Source: Pseudomonas silvicola (GTDB lineage: Bacteria > Pseudomonadota > Gammaproteobacteria > Pseudomonadales > Pseudomonadaceae). From it: DNA of 64,000 nucleotides. A program made the translations under genes and the position numbers. The DNA is taken from positions 2,520,001-2,584,000 of the forward strand of contig NZ_CP093280.1 of the NCBI RefSeq assembly GCF_026651855.1. Reading direction: 5' to 3'. This document shows positions 57,148-64,000 of this stretch, in pieces. How positions within the stretch are numbered: the first letter of the stretch is position 1; every line of letters starts with the position of its first letter. The notes beneath the pieces are model-generated. The model did not search any database and was not told where the DNA came from. It was given only the letters and a program-made list of their open reading frames with translations.

Positions 57148-58206
57148 GTGATCGAAGCCGACCGCCTGATCGCCGCCACCAGCGGCCGTGACCGGGAAGA
57201 ACAGCAGGACCGGGCCATTCGCCCCCTGAGCCTGGCCGACTACATCGGCCAGCCCACCGTTCGCGAGCAGATGGAGCTGTTCATCCAGGCTGCGCGCGGG
57301 CGCAACGAATCCCTGGACCACACCCTCATCTTCGGCCCGCCCGGGCTGGGCAAGACGACCCTGGCCAATATCATCGCCCAGGAAATGGGGGTGTCGATCA
57401 AAAGTACCTCGGGGCCGGTGCTGGAGCGCCCGGGTGATCTGGCCGCCCTGCTCACCAACCTCGAACCTCACGATGTGCTGTTCATCGACGAAATCCACCG
57501 GCTGTCGCCCATCGTCGAGGAAGTGCTGTACCCGGCCATGGAAGACTTTCAGCTGGACATCATGATCGGTGAAGGCCCGGCGGCCCGCTCCATCAAGCTC
57601 GACCTGCCGCCTTTCACCCTGGTGGGGGCCACGACCCGCGCGGGCATGCTGACCAACCCGTTGCGCGACCGCTTCGGTATTGTCCAGCGCCTGGAGTTCT
57701 ACAGCACCGCGGACCTGGCCACCATCGTCAGCCGCTCGGGCGGCATTCTCGGCCTGCCGGTGGAAGACGAAGGCGCCTACGAGATCGCCCGCCGTGCTCG
57801 CGGTACCCCGCGTATCGCCAACCGGCTGTTGCGCCGGGTGCGTGATTTCGCCGAAGTGCGCGGCAAGGGCCACATCACCAAGCCCATCGCCGACCTGGCG
57901 CTGAACCTGCTCGACGTCGACGAGCGCGGCTTCGACCATCAGGACCGGCGCCTGCTGTTGACCATGATCGAGAAATTCGACGGTGGGCCGGTCGGTGTCG
58001 ACAGCCTGGCCGCGGCCATCAGCGAAGAGCGCCACACCATCGAGGATGTGCTGGAGCCGTACCTGATCCAGCAGGGCTATATCATGCGAACCCCGCGGGG
58101 CAGGGTGGTCACACGCCACGCCTACCTGCATTTCGGCCTCAACGTGCCAGGCCGCCTGGGCGAGTTGCCGGTGGTGGAACAGTTCGTCGATCCAGAAGAC
58201 GAATAA
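57148..58206 (+). CDS. ruvB: Holliday junction branch migration ATPase RuvB, copy 1
   Basis: Hexameric AAA+ motor that moves Holliday junctions with RuvA. 352 residues from GTG 57148, directly after ruvA. Walker [13 protein letters not shown], Walker B DEIHRL, sensor and winged-helix C-terminal domain. The protein is identical to copy 2 at 59697. Confidence 0.96.
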   Translation: MIEADRLIAATSGRDREEQQDRAIRPLSLADYIGQPTVREQMELFIQAARGRNESLDHTLIFGPPGLGKTTLANIIAQEMGVSIKSTSGPVLERPGDLAALLTNLEPHDVLFIDEIHRLSPIVEEVLYPAMEDFQLDIMIGEGPAARSIKLDLPPFTLVGATTRAGMLTNPLRDRFGIVQRLEFYSTADLATIVSRSGGILGLPVEDEGAYEIARRARGTPRIANRLLRRVRDFAEVRGKGHITKPIADLALNLLDVDERGFDHQDRRLLLTMIEKFDGGPVGVDSLAAAISEERHTIEDVLEPYLIQQGYIMRTPRGRVVTRHAYLHFGLNVPGRLGELPVVEQFVDPEDE

Positions 58207-58342
58207 GCCGATGGTGGCGATTTAATTGAGGTTTTTGCGGTCCTAGGGTGCAGACGAGGTTTTGCACCACCTGAACGGCGTGAAAACGAAGAAAAAACAG
58301 TTGCCTGGCCGGATTGGCAACCTGAGGAGTAAGCACTAGAGT

Positions 58343-58798
58343 ATGCGCGCGCAAAATGGGGTTGGGTCGTTCGCACATCGCTGTCGCGTCTATTACGAAG
58401 ACACCGATGCGGGCGGCGTCGTTTATTACGTCAACTATCTCAAGTTCATGGAGCGGGCACGCACCGAAAGGCTGCGTGGCCTGGGTTTCGTGCAGTCGGT
58501 TCTGGCACGCGAGAACCTGCTGTTCGTGGTGCACTCCAGTGAAGCGAGTTACCGGGTGCCAGCGCGTCTGGACGACGAACTGCTGGTGACCGCGCAAGTA
58601 ATTGAATTGAACCGTGCCAGCCTGCGCTTCAAGCAGCAGGTGTGGCGCGAAGCGGATATGACGCTGCTCTGCGAAGGGCAGTTTTTGGTGGCCTGTGTGC
58701 GCGCCGATACTTTCAAACCCCGGGCCATTCCCGAAGCTCTGCGTGCGGCCTTCGCTGCCGCAGACGGCCCGGGTACACACTCAATAGCAGGAGATTAA
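58343..58798 (+). CDS. ybgC: tol-pal system acyl-CoA thioesterase YbgC, copy 1
   Basis: Hotdog-fold thioesterase, usually first gene of the tol-pal operon. 151 residues; catalytic region [27 protein letters not shown]. Reads ERLRGLGF where copy 2 has ERLRELGF (GGC versus GAA); the Glu form looks like the family norm. It is followed by the truncated tolQ::aspS ORF, so this copy is separated from tolQRAB. Confidence 0.93.
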   Translation: MRAQNGVGSFAHRCRVYYEDTDAGGVVYYVNYLKFMERARTERLRGLGFVQSVLARENLLFVVHSSEASYRVPARLDDELLVTAQVIELNRASLRFKQQVWREADMTLLCEGQFLVACVRADTFKPRAIPEALRAAFAAADGPGTHSIAGD

Positions 58799-58800
58799 GC

Positions 58801-59031
58801 GTGGAAGCTAACGTCGTCGACCATACCTCCATGTGGAGCTTGGTCAGCAATGCCAGCGTGGTTGTGCAGCTGGTGATGCTGATGACAGGCGCCCAGTCGA
58901 TCCGCGAAGTGATCGCCTTCCCGAAAACCCAGAGCGCCGCCTGTGTCATGACCCAGGCCCCGGGCCTGGTGGACGCCAAGGCACTGCGCGAGCTGCACAT
59001 TCGCCTGCGCGAACAGCCCAAGGCTGAGTAA
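58801..59031 (+). pseudogene. tolQ (first 27 codons) fused to aspS 3' end (last 49 codons)
   Basis: 76 codons. Starts as TolQ ([19 protein letters not shown]...VML) and switches in frame at CTGGTGATGCTGAT (about 58870-58883) to the AspRS C-terminus ([17 protein letters not shown]...). It holds a fragment of the first TolQ membrane segment and the AspRS tail; neither part can function. The aspS terminator follows. Confidence 0.9.
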
Positions 59032-59043
59032 GAGCTGAACCAG

Positions 59044-59066
59044 AGCGCATCTTCGGATGCGCTTTT
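59044..59066 (+). terminator. native aspS terminator
   Basis: AGCGCATC-TTCG-GATGCGCTTTT, 12 bp after the AspRS tail, as expected behind a real aspS. Confidence 0.8.
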
Positions 59067-59108
59067 CACATGGCAGACAGGTTTATTTCCCTGGGGAACG
59101 CTGTTTTT

Positions 59109-59173
59109 GTGGGAGCTGGCTTGCCAGCGAGTTGTTGGAGGCTTGAACACCTCGCTGGCAAGCCCGCTCCCAC
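59109..59173. repeat. REP palindrome between aspS tail and yebC start
   Basis: 23-nt arms GTGGGAGCTGGCTTGCCAGCGAG and its near complement (59151-59173), separated by 19 nt; typical of Pseudomonas REP elements. It sits in the native aspS-yebC gap, next to the rearrangement. Confidence 0.8.
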
Positions 59174-59216
59174 AGAAACATCTGCAATTGTTTTAGAGAA
59201 GAATTACGGAGTTGTT

Positions 59217-59696
59217 ATGGCTGGCCATTCCAAGTGGGCGAACATCAAGCACCGCAAAGAGCGTCAGGATGCCAAGAGAGGCAAGATCTTCACCAAGTGG
59301 ATTCGCGAACTGACCGTCGCCGCCCGCCAGGGTGGCGGTGACCCGGGTTCCAACCCGCGCCTGCGCCTGGCCCTGGACAAGGCCCTGGGCGCCAACATGA
59401 GCCGCGACATCATCGACCGCGCGGTGGCCCGTGGTACGGGCGCGGCCGCCACCGATGACATGGTCGAGCTCAAGGACCGTTTCAAGGCCTGGGAGGCCAC
59501 CCCGGCGATGTTCGAACTGATGCCTACCGGTCCCAATACCGCGCCGCCGGTGGCCACCGCCGAGGCCGACGCTGTCAGCGCCTTGATTTCCCTGGGCTAC
59601 AAACCCCAGGAAGCCAGCAAGGCCGTGTCGGCCATCAAGACCAAAGGCCTGAGCAGCGAAGAGCTGATCCGCCACGCCCTGAAGGGAATGATTTAA
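59217..59696 (+). pseudogene. yebC (5' part) fused in frame to ruvA (3' part)
   Basis: 159 codons: YebC residues 1-85 ([22 protein letters not shown]...) joined at TGGTCGAGCTCA (59461-59472) to RuvA residues 129-202. YebC (PmpR in Pseudomonas) is a translation/regulatory factor; its C-terminal domains are in the ORF at 54006. With the overlap (YebC 60-85 present in both), the two pieces add up to the standard 248-residue YebC, but no intact gene exists. RuvA here lacks its junction-binding domains. Confidence 0.9.
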
Positions 59697-60755
59697 GTGA
59701 TCGAAGCCGACCGCCTGATCGCCGCCACCAGCGGCCGTGACCGGGAAGAACAGCAGGACCGGGCCATTCGCCCCCTGAGCCTGGCCGACTACATCGGCCA
59801 GCCCACCGTTCGCGAGCAGATGGAGCTGTTCATCCAGGCTGCGCGCGGGCGCAACGAATCCCTGGACCACACCCTCATCTTCGGCCCGCCCGGGCTGGGC
59901 AAGACGACCCTGGCCAATATCATCGCCCAGGAAATGGGGGTGTCGATCAAAAGTACCTCGGGGCCGGTGCTGGAGCGCCCGGGTGATCTGGCCGCCCTGC
60001 TCACCAACCTCGAACCTCACGATGTGCTGTTCATCGACGAAATCCACCGGCTGTCGCCCATCGTCGAGGAAGTGCTGTACCCGGCCATGGAAGACTTTCA
60101 GCTGGACATCATGATCGGTGAAGGCCCGGCGGCCCGCTCCATCAAGCTCGACCTGCCGCCTTTCACCCTGGTGGGGGCCACGACCCGCGCGGGCATGCTG
60201 ACCAACCCGTTGCGCGACCGCTTCGGTATTGTCCAGCGCCTGGAGTTCTACAGCACCGCGGACCTGGCCACCATCGTCAGCCGCTCGGGCGGCATTCTCG
60301 GCCTGCCGGTGGAAGACGAAGGCGCCTACGAGATCGCCCGCCGTGCTCGCGGTACCCCGCGTATCGCCAACCGGCTGTTGCGCCGGGTGCGTGATTTCGC
60401 CGAAGTGCGCGGCAAGGGCCACATCACCAAGCCCATCGCCGACCTGGCGCTGAACCTGCTCGACGTCGACGAGCGCGGCTTCGACCATCAGGACCGGCGC
60501 CTGCTGTTGACCATGATCGAGAAATTCGACGGTGGGCCGGTCGGTGTCGACAGCCTGGCCGCGGCCATCAGCGAAGAGCGCCACACCATCGAGGATGTGC
60601 TGGAGCCGTACCTGATCCAGCAGGGCTATATCATGCGAACCCCGCGGGGCAGGGTGGTCACACGCCACGCCTACCTGCATTTCGGCCTCAACGTGCCAGG
60701 CCGCCTGGGCGAGTTGCCGGTGGTGGAACAGTTCGTCGATCCAGAAGACGAATAA
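59697..60755 (+). CDS. ruvB: RuvB, copy 2
   Basis: 352 residues, identical to copy 1 at 57148. Starts directly after the yebC::ruvA stop, so translation coupling is kept. Both copies look functional. Confidence 0.96.
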   Translation: MIEADRLIAATSGRDREEQQDRAIRPLSLADYIGQPTVREQMELFIQAARGRNESLDHTLIFGPPGLGKTTLANIIAQEMGVSIKSTSGPVLERPGDLAALLTNLEPHDVLFIDEIHRLSPIVEEVLYPAMEDFQLDIMIGEGPAARSIKLDLPPFTLVGATTRAGMLTNPLRDRFGIVQRLEFYSTADLATIVSRSGGILGLPVEDEGAYEIARRARGTPRIANRLLRRVRDFAEVRGKGHITKPIADLALNLLDVDERGFDHQDRRLLLTMIEKFDGGPVGVDSLAAAISEERHTIEDVLEPYLIQQGYIMRTPRGRVVTRHAYLHFGLNVPGRLGELPVVEQFVDPEDE

Positions 60756-60891
60756 GCCGATGGTGGCGATTTAATTGAGGTTTTTGCGGTCCTAGGGTGC
60801 AGACGAGGTTTTGCACCACCTGAACGGCGTGAAAACGAAGAAAAAACAGTTGCCTGGCCGGATTGGCAACCTGAGGAGTAAGCACTAGAGT

Positions 60892-61347
60892 ATGCGCGCG
60901 CAAAATGGGGTTGGGTCGTTCGCACATCGCTGTCGCGTCTATTACGAAGACACCGATGCGGGCGGCGTCGTTTATTACGTCAACTATCTCAAGTTCATGG
61001 AGCGGGCACGCACCGAAAGGCTGCGTGAACTGGGTTTCGTGCAGTCGGTTCTGGCACGCGAGAACCTGCTGTTCGTGGTGCACTCCAGTGAAGCGAGTTA
61101 CCGGGTGCCAGCGCGTCTGGACGACGAACTGCTGGTGACCGCGCAAGTAATTGAATTGAACCGTGCCAGCCTGCGCTTCAAGCAGCAGGTGTGGCGCGAA
61201 GCGGATATGACGCTGCTCTGCGAAGGGCAGTTTTTGGTGGCCTGTGTGCGCGCCGATACTTTCAAACCCCGGGCCATTCCCGAAGCTCTGCGTGCGGCCT
61301 TCGCTGCCGCAGACGGCCCGGGTACACACTCAATAGCAGGAGATTAA
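60892..61347 (+). CDS. ybgC: YbgC thioesterase, copy 2
   Basis: 151 residues, with ERLRELGF. First gene of the intact ybgC-tolQRAB operon; tolQ starts 2 bp after its stop. Confidence 0.95.
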   Translation: MRAQNGVGSFAHRCRVYYEDTDAGGVVYYVNYLKFMERARTERLRELGFVQSVLARENLLFVVHSSEASYRVPARLDDELLVTAQVIELNRASLRFKQQVWREADMTLLCEGQFLVACVRADTFKPRAIPEALRAAFAAADGPGTHSIAGD

Positions 61348-61349
61348 GC

Positions 61350-62045
61350 GTGGAAGCTAACGTCGTCGACCATACCTCCATGTGGAGCTTGGTCAGCAAT
61401 GCCAGCGTGGTTGTGCAGCTGGTGATGCTGATTCTGGTGGCCGCCTCGGTCACTTCATGGGTCATGATTTTTCAGCGCAGCGCACTGATCCGTGCCGGCC
61501 GCCGTGCACTGGACACTTTCGAGGAGCGTTTCTGGTCGGGTATCGACCTGTCCAAGCTCTACCGCCAGGCCGGCAGCAACCCTGACCCGGATTCGGGCGT
61601 GGAGCAGGTCTTCCGCGCCGGCTTCAAGGAATTCTCGCGCCTGCGCCAACAGCCGGGTGTGGACCCTGACGCGGTCATGGACGGCGTTGGCCGTGCCATG
61701 CGCGTGGCCATCTCCCGTGAGGAAGAAAAACTGGAGCAGACTCTGCCGTTCCTGGCGACCGTCGGCTCGGTGAGCCCGTACATCGGTCTGTTCGGTACCG
61801 TGTGGGGCATCATGAACTCCTTCCGCGGCCTGGCCGGCGCCCAGCAGGCGACCCTGGCCACCGTTGCCCCGGGTATTTCCGAAGCCCTGGTGGCCACCGC
61901 CATCGGCCTGTTCGCGGCCATCCCGGCGGTCATCGCCTACAACCGCTTTGCCGCCCGCAGCGAAACCTTGATCAGCCGCTACTACACGTTCGCTGACGAG
62001 TTCCAGGCCATCCTGCACCGTAAAGTGCACACCAGCGAAGAGTGA
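61350..62045 (+). CDS. tolQ: Tol-Pal inner-membrane protein TolQ
   Basis: Part of the TolQR proton-driven motor that energises TolA. 231 residues, GTG start, three membrane segments (about 18-38, 135-157 and 170-195). ExbB/MotA homology region is GLFGTVWGIMNSF. It is the only complete tolQ in the window. Confidence 0.97.
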   Translation: MEANVVDHTSMWSLVSNASVVVQLVMLILVAASVTSWVMIFQRSALIRAGRRALDTFEERFWSGIDLSKLYRQAGSNPDPDSGVEQVFRAGFKEFSRLRQQPGVDPDAVMDGVGRAMRVAISREEEKLEQTLPFLATVGSVSPYIGLFGTVWGIMNSFRGLAGAQQATLATVAPGISEALVATAIGLFAAIPAVIAYNRFAARSETLISRYYTFADEFQAILHRKVHTSEE

Positions 62046-62059
62046 GCAGGTAATTACCC

Positions 62060-62512
62060 ATGGCCCGAGTTCGCCAGAAACGCAAGCCGGTCGCCGAGAT
62101 GAACGTGGTGCCCTACATCGACGTGATGTTGGTACTGCTGGTTATCTTCATGGTCACCGCACCGATGCTCAACCAGGGCGTGAAGGTTGACTTGCCCAAG
62201 GTTTCCAGCGAAGCCTTGCCGCAGGACAACAACACCCAGGTCCTGACCATTTCGATCAAGGCCGACAAGACCTACTACTGGAACCTTGGCAGCGAAGTCG
62301 ACGCCGACAAGGTCCAGGACAAGGCTATGACCCTGCCTGCCATGACCGACGCCGTCACCAAGATCATCCGCGCCGGCAACGAAGGCGGCAAACGTACCCA
62401 GGTATTCATTCGTGGCGACAAGTCCGTGGACTACGGCGCCGTGATGGGCGCCATGGGCGGGTTGCAGAAGGCGGGTGTCGGTAACGTTGGCCTGATTACC
62501 GAGGCGCCCTGA
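62060..62512 (+). CDS. tolR: Tol-Pal protein TolR
   Basis: Bitopic partner of TolQ. 150 residues, one membrane segment with the essential Asp in YIDVMLVLLVIFMVTAPML (about residues 20-38), then a periplasmic domain. Its stop overlaps the tolA start by one base. Confidence 0.97.
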   Translation: MARVRQKRKPVAEMNVVPYIDVMLVLLVIFMVTAPMLNQGVKVDLPKVSSEALPQDNNTQVLTISIKADKTYYWNLGSEVDADKVQDKAMTLPAMTDAVTKIIRAGNEGGKRTQVFIRGDKSVDYGAVMGAMGGLQKAGVGNVGLITEAP

Positions 62513-63597
62513 TGCGACAACGAGAGCCCTCCGCCTCGGAAAGCTATTTCTGGCCCAGTGTCTGGGCCGTTGCCCTGCATATCCTGATTTTTGGCATGCT
62601 GTTCGTCAGCTTCGCCATGACCCCGGATCTGCCCCCTGCAAAGCCGATCGTCCAGGCTACGCTGTACCAGCTGAAGTCGAAGAGCCAGGCCACCACCCAG
62701 ACCAATCAGAAGATTGCCGGGGAGGCCAAGAAGTCGGCTGCCAAGCAGACCGAAGTCGAGCAGTTGGAACAGAAGAAGGTCGAGCAGGAGAAGCAGGAGC
62801 AAGCTGAGAAGGCCGCGGAACAAAAGCAGGAAGAAGCCGCTCAAAAGGCCCAGGAAGCCAAGAAGGCCGATGACGCGAAGAAGGCTGCCGCCGACCAGGC
62901 CAAGGCCGCCGCGGCCGACGCCGCGAAGAAAGCCGACGACGCCAAGAAGGCTGCTGAAGCCAAGAAAGCCGAGCAGGCCGATATCGCCAAGAAGAAAGCC
63001 GAGGAAGACGCCAAGGAAAAAGCCGAGGAGGACGCCAAGAAAGCGGCCGATGCGGCGAAGAAGGCAGCCGAAGACGCGAAGAAGAAAGCCGCGGACGACG
63101 CTAAGAAGGCAGCCGAAGCTGCCCAGGAGGCGAAGAAGAAAGCCGCCGAAGACGCGAAGAAGGCCGCGGCCGACGACGCCAAGAAAAAGGCACAGGCAGC
63201 AGCCCGCAAGGCCGCTGAAGACAAGAAGGCGCAGGCATTGGCCGATCTGCTCTCCGACACACCGCAGCGCCAGCAGGCACTGGCGGACGAGCAGGGCGAC
63301 CAGACCGCCGGCAACTTCGACGACCTGATCCGTTCCCGTGCTGCAGAGGGTTGGGCCCGCCCACCGTCCGCGCGCAAGAACATGACAGTGGTACTGCAGA
63401 TCAACATGTTGCCTGACGGCACCATCACCAACGTTGCCGTGGCCAAATCCAGTGGCGATGGCCCGTTCGATGCGTCGGCAGTGGCTGCGGTCAAGAACAT
63501 CGGTCGCCTGGTCGAGATGCAGGGCCTGAAACCGAGTGATTTCAACCCTTACCGCAATTTCAAGATGACATTCACCCCTGAGGACCTTGCCTTGTGA
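62512..63597 (+). CDS. tolA: Tol-Pal protein TolA
   Basis: Spans the periplasm from the inner membrane to Pal and TolB. 361 residues: membrane anchor (about 14-36), a long Ala/Lys/Glu-rich helix (about 60-245, KKAAED-type repeats), and a globular C-terminal domain ([22 protein letters not shown]...). The repetitive codons give long antisense frames that are not genes. Confidence 0.96.
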   Translation: MRQREPSASESYFWPSVWAVALHILIFGMLFVSFAMTPDLPPAKPIVQATLYQLKSKSQATTQTNQKIAGEAKKSAAKQTEVEQLEQKKVEQEKQEQAEKAAEQKQEEAAQKAQEAKKADDAKKAAADQAKAAAADAAKKADDAKKAAEAKKAEQADIAKKKAEEDAKEKAEEDAKKAADAAKKAAEDAKKKAADDAKKAAEAAQEAKKKAAEDAKKAAADDAKKKAQAAARKAAEDKKAQALADLLSDTPQRQQALADEQGDQTAGNFDDLIRSRAAEGWARPPSARKNMTVVLQINMLPDGTITNVAVAKSSGDGPFDASAVAAVKNIGRLVEMQGLKPSDFNPYRNFKMTFTPEDLAL

Positions 63598-64000
63598 TTA
63601 ACCTTCTTCGAGGACTGCTGGTTGCACTGTGCTGCGTTGCAGCCGTTGCCCAGGCAGATGAAAAGAACATTATGGTGACCAGCGGCAGCGATCGGGCCAC
63701 CCCGATCGCCGTCGTGCCTTTCGGTTTCCAGGGCGGCTCCGTGCTGCCCGAGGACATGGCACTGATCATCGGCAATGACCTGCGCAACTCGGGTTACTAC
63801 TCGCCGATCGACAAGCAGAACATGATCAGCACCCCGTCGCAGCCAGGTGAAGTGGTATGGCGCGACTGGCAGGCCCTGGGTGCCCAGTACATCATGGTCG
63901 GCAGCATCGTCCCGTCGGGCGGCCGCCTGCAGGTGTCGTACGCACTGCTCAACGTCAACACCCAGCAGCAGGTCCTGACCGGCAGCGTTTCGGGTAGCGT
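63594..64000 (+). CDS. tolB: Tol-Pal periplasmic protein TolB, 3' end outside window
   Basis: GTG 63594 overlaps the tolA stop by 4 bp (GTGA). Signal peptide ([21 protein letters not shown]), then the TolB N-terminal domain ([32 protein letters not shown]). About 135 of some 430 codons are visible; the beta-propeller lies beyond the window. Confidence 0.95.
   Translation, partial: MINLLRGLLVALCCVAAVAQADEKNIMVTSGSDRATPIAVVPFGFQGGSVLPEDMALIIGNDLRNSGYYSPIDKQNMISTPSQPGEVVWRDWQALGAQYIMVGSIVPSGGRLQVSYALLNVNTQQQVLTGSVSGS

Larger units (their letters stand above)
56912..58883. repeat. 1,972-bp direct repeat, copy 1
   Basis: From TGGTCGAGCTCA in ruvA through ruvB, ybgC and the first 27 codons of tolQ. 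Copy 2 is at 59461-61432, offset 2,549 bp. Differences found by reading: two bases in ruvA (56953-56958 region) and two in ybgC (58474-58478 region). Confidence 0.93.
59461..61432. repeat. 1,972-bp direct repeat, copy 2
   Basis: Second copy of the ruvA3'-ruvB-ybgC-tolQ5' block; here it continues into complete tolQ and tolRAB. Confidence 0.93.

Noticed and set aside
58801-59031. New small membrane protein gene
   Set aside because: It is composed of the TolQ N-terminus and AspRS C-terminus joined at a microhomology, so it is a chimeric fragment.

Overview
The window is chromosomal DNA of a Pseudomonas, most like the P. putida group. The evidence is protein similarity I recognise and gene order: dnaE-accA-tilS-pyrG-kdsA-eno-ftsB-ispD, surE-pcm-nlpD-rpoS-rsmZ-fdxA, mutS-(tailocin site)-pncC-recA-recX, the divergent finR/fpr pair, mprF with its VirJ-type partner, dinB-proS-oprD-slyX, and aspS-yebC-ruvCAB-ybgC-tolQRAB. 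GC content is high throughout. I see no insertion sequence, CRISPR array, plasmid gene or complete prophage.

Layout. Bases 1-10.7 kb are core metabolism and replication: the DNA polymerase III alpha subunit (5' end outside the window), fatty-acid, CTP, KDO and glycolysis enzymes, and a divisome protein. 10.7-13.8 kb is the glutathione-dependent formaldehyde pathway (frmA, fghA) with a divergent LysR regulator. 13.9-19.5 kb is ispF-truD-surE-pcm-nlpD-rpoS followed by the small RNA RsmZ. 19.5-26.1 kb holds fdxA, mutS, a tailocin remnant (repressor and holin only), pncC, recA and recX. 26.1-39.6 kb is mixed housekeeping: LOG protein, DTW-domain tRNA modification enzyme, DMT exporter, ErdR regulator, dgkA, finR/fpr, trmO, a pseudouridine-synthase homologue without its catalytic Asp, rimO and kup. 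39.8-50.5 kb runs mostly on the minus strand: aminoacyl-phosphatidylglycerol synthesis and turnover (mprF, VirJ-type), four initiator tRNA genes each with its own promoter and terminator, dinB (plus strand), a lipoprotein, proS and oprD. 51.4-53.9 kb holds small genes (HIT, slyX, a membrane cold-shock-domain protein, an RHH protein, an FmdB-type zinc ribbon).

The most unusual part is 54.0-62.0 kb. The ancestral order aspS-yebC-ruvC-ruvA-ruvB-ybgC-tolQ is replaced by a mosaic: aspS5'::yebC3' - ruvC - ruvA - ruvB - ybgC - tolQ5'::aspS3' - yebC5'::ruvA3' - ruvB - ybgC - tolQ - tolR - tolA - tolB. A 1,972-bp block is present twice in direct orientation, 2,549 bp apart, with four substitutions that I could find between copies. 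Three in-frame chimeric ORFs sit at 12-14-bp microhomologies. No intact aspS or yebC remains, and about 131 codons of aspS including motif 3 are absent from the window. Because AspRS is essential, this is either an assembly or amplification artefact (the explanation I favour) or a real microhomology-mediated rearrangement tolerated through another aspS copy.

Other points for follow-up are three ATGC-N6-GCAT palindromes flanking the tailocin-type repressor and holin, the Asp-to-Gln change in the RsuA/RluF-like protein, and an unexplained cluster of GGTGCG repeats in the gene-free stretch upstream of the HIT gene.
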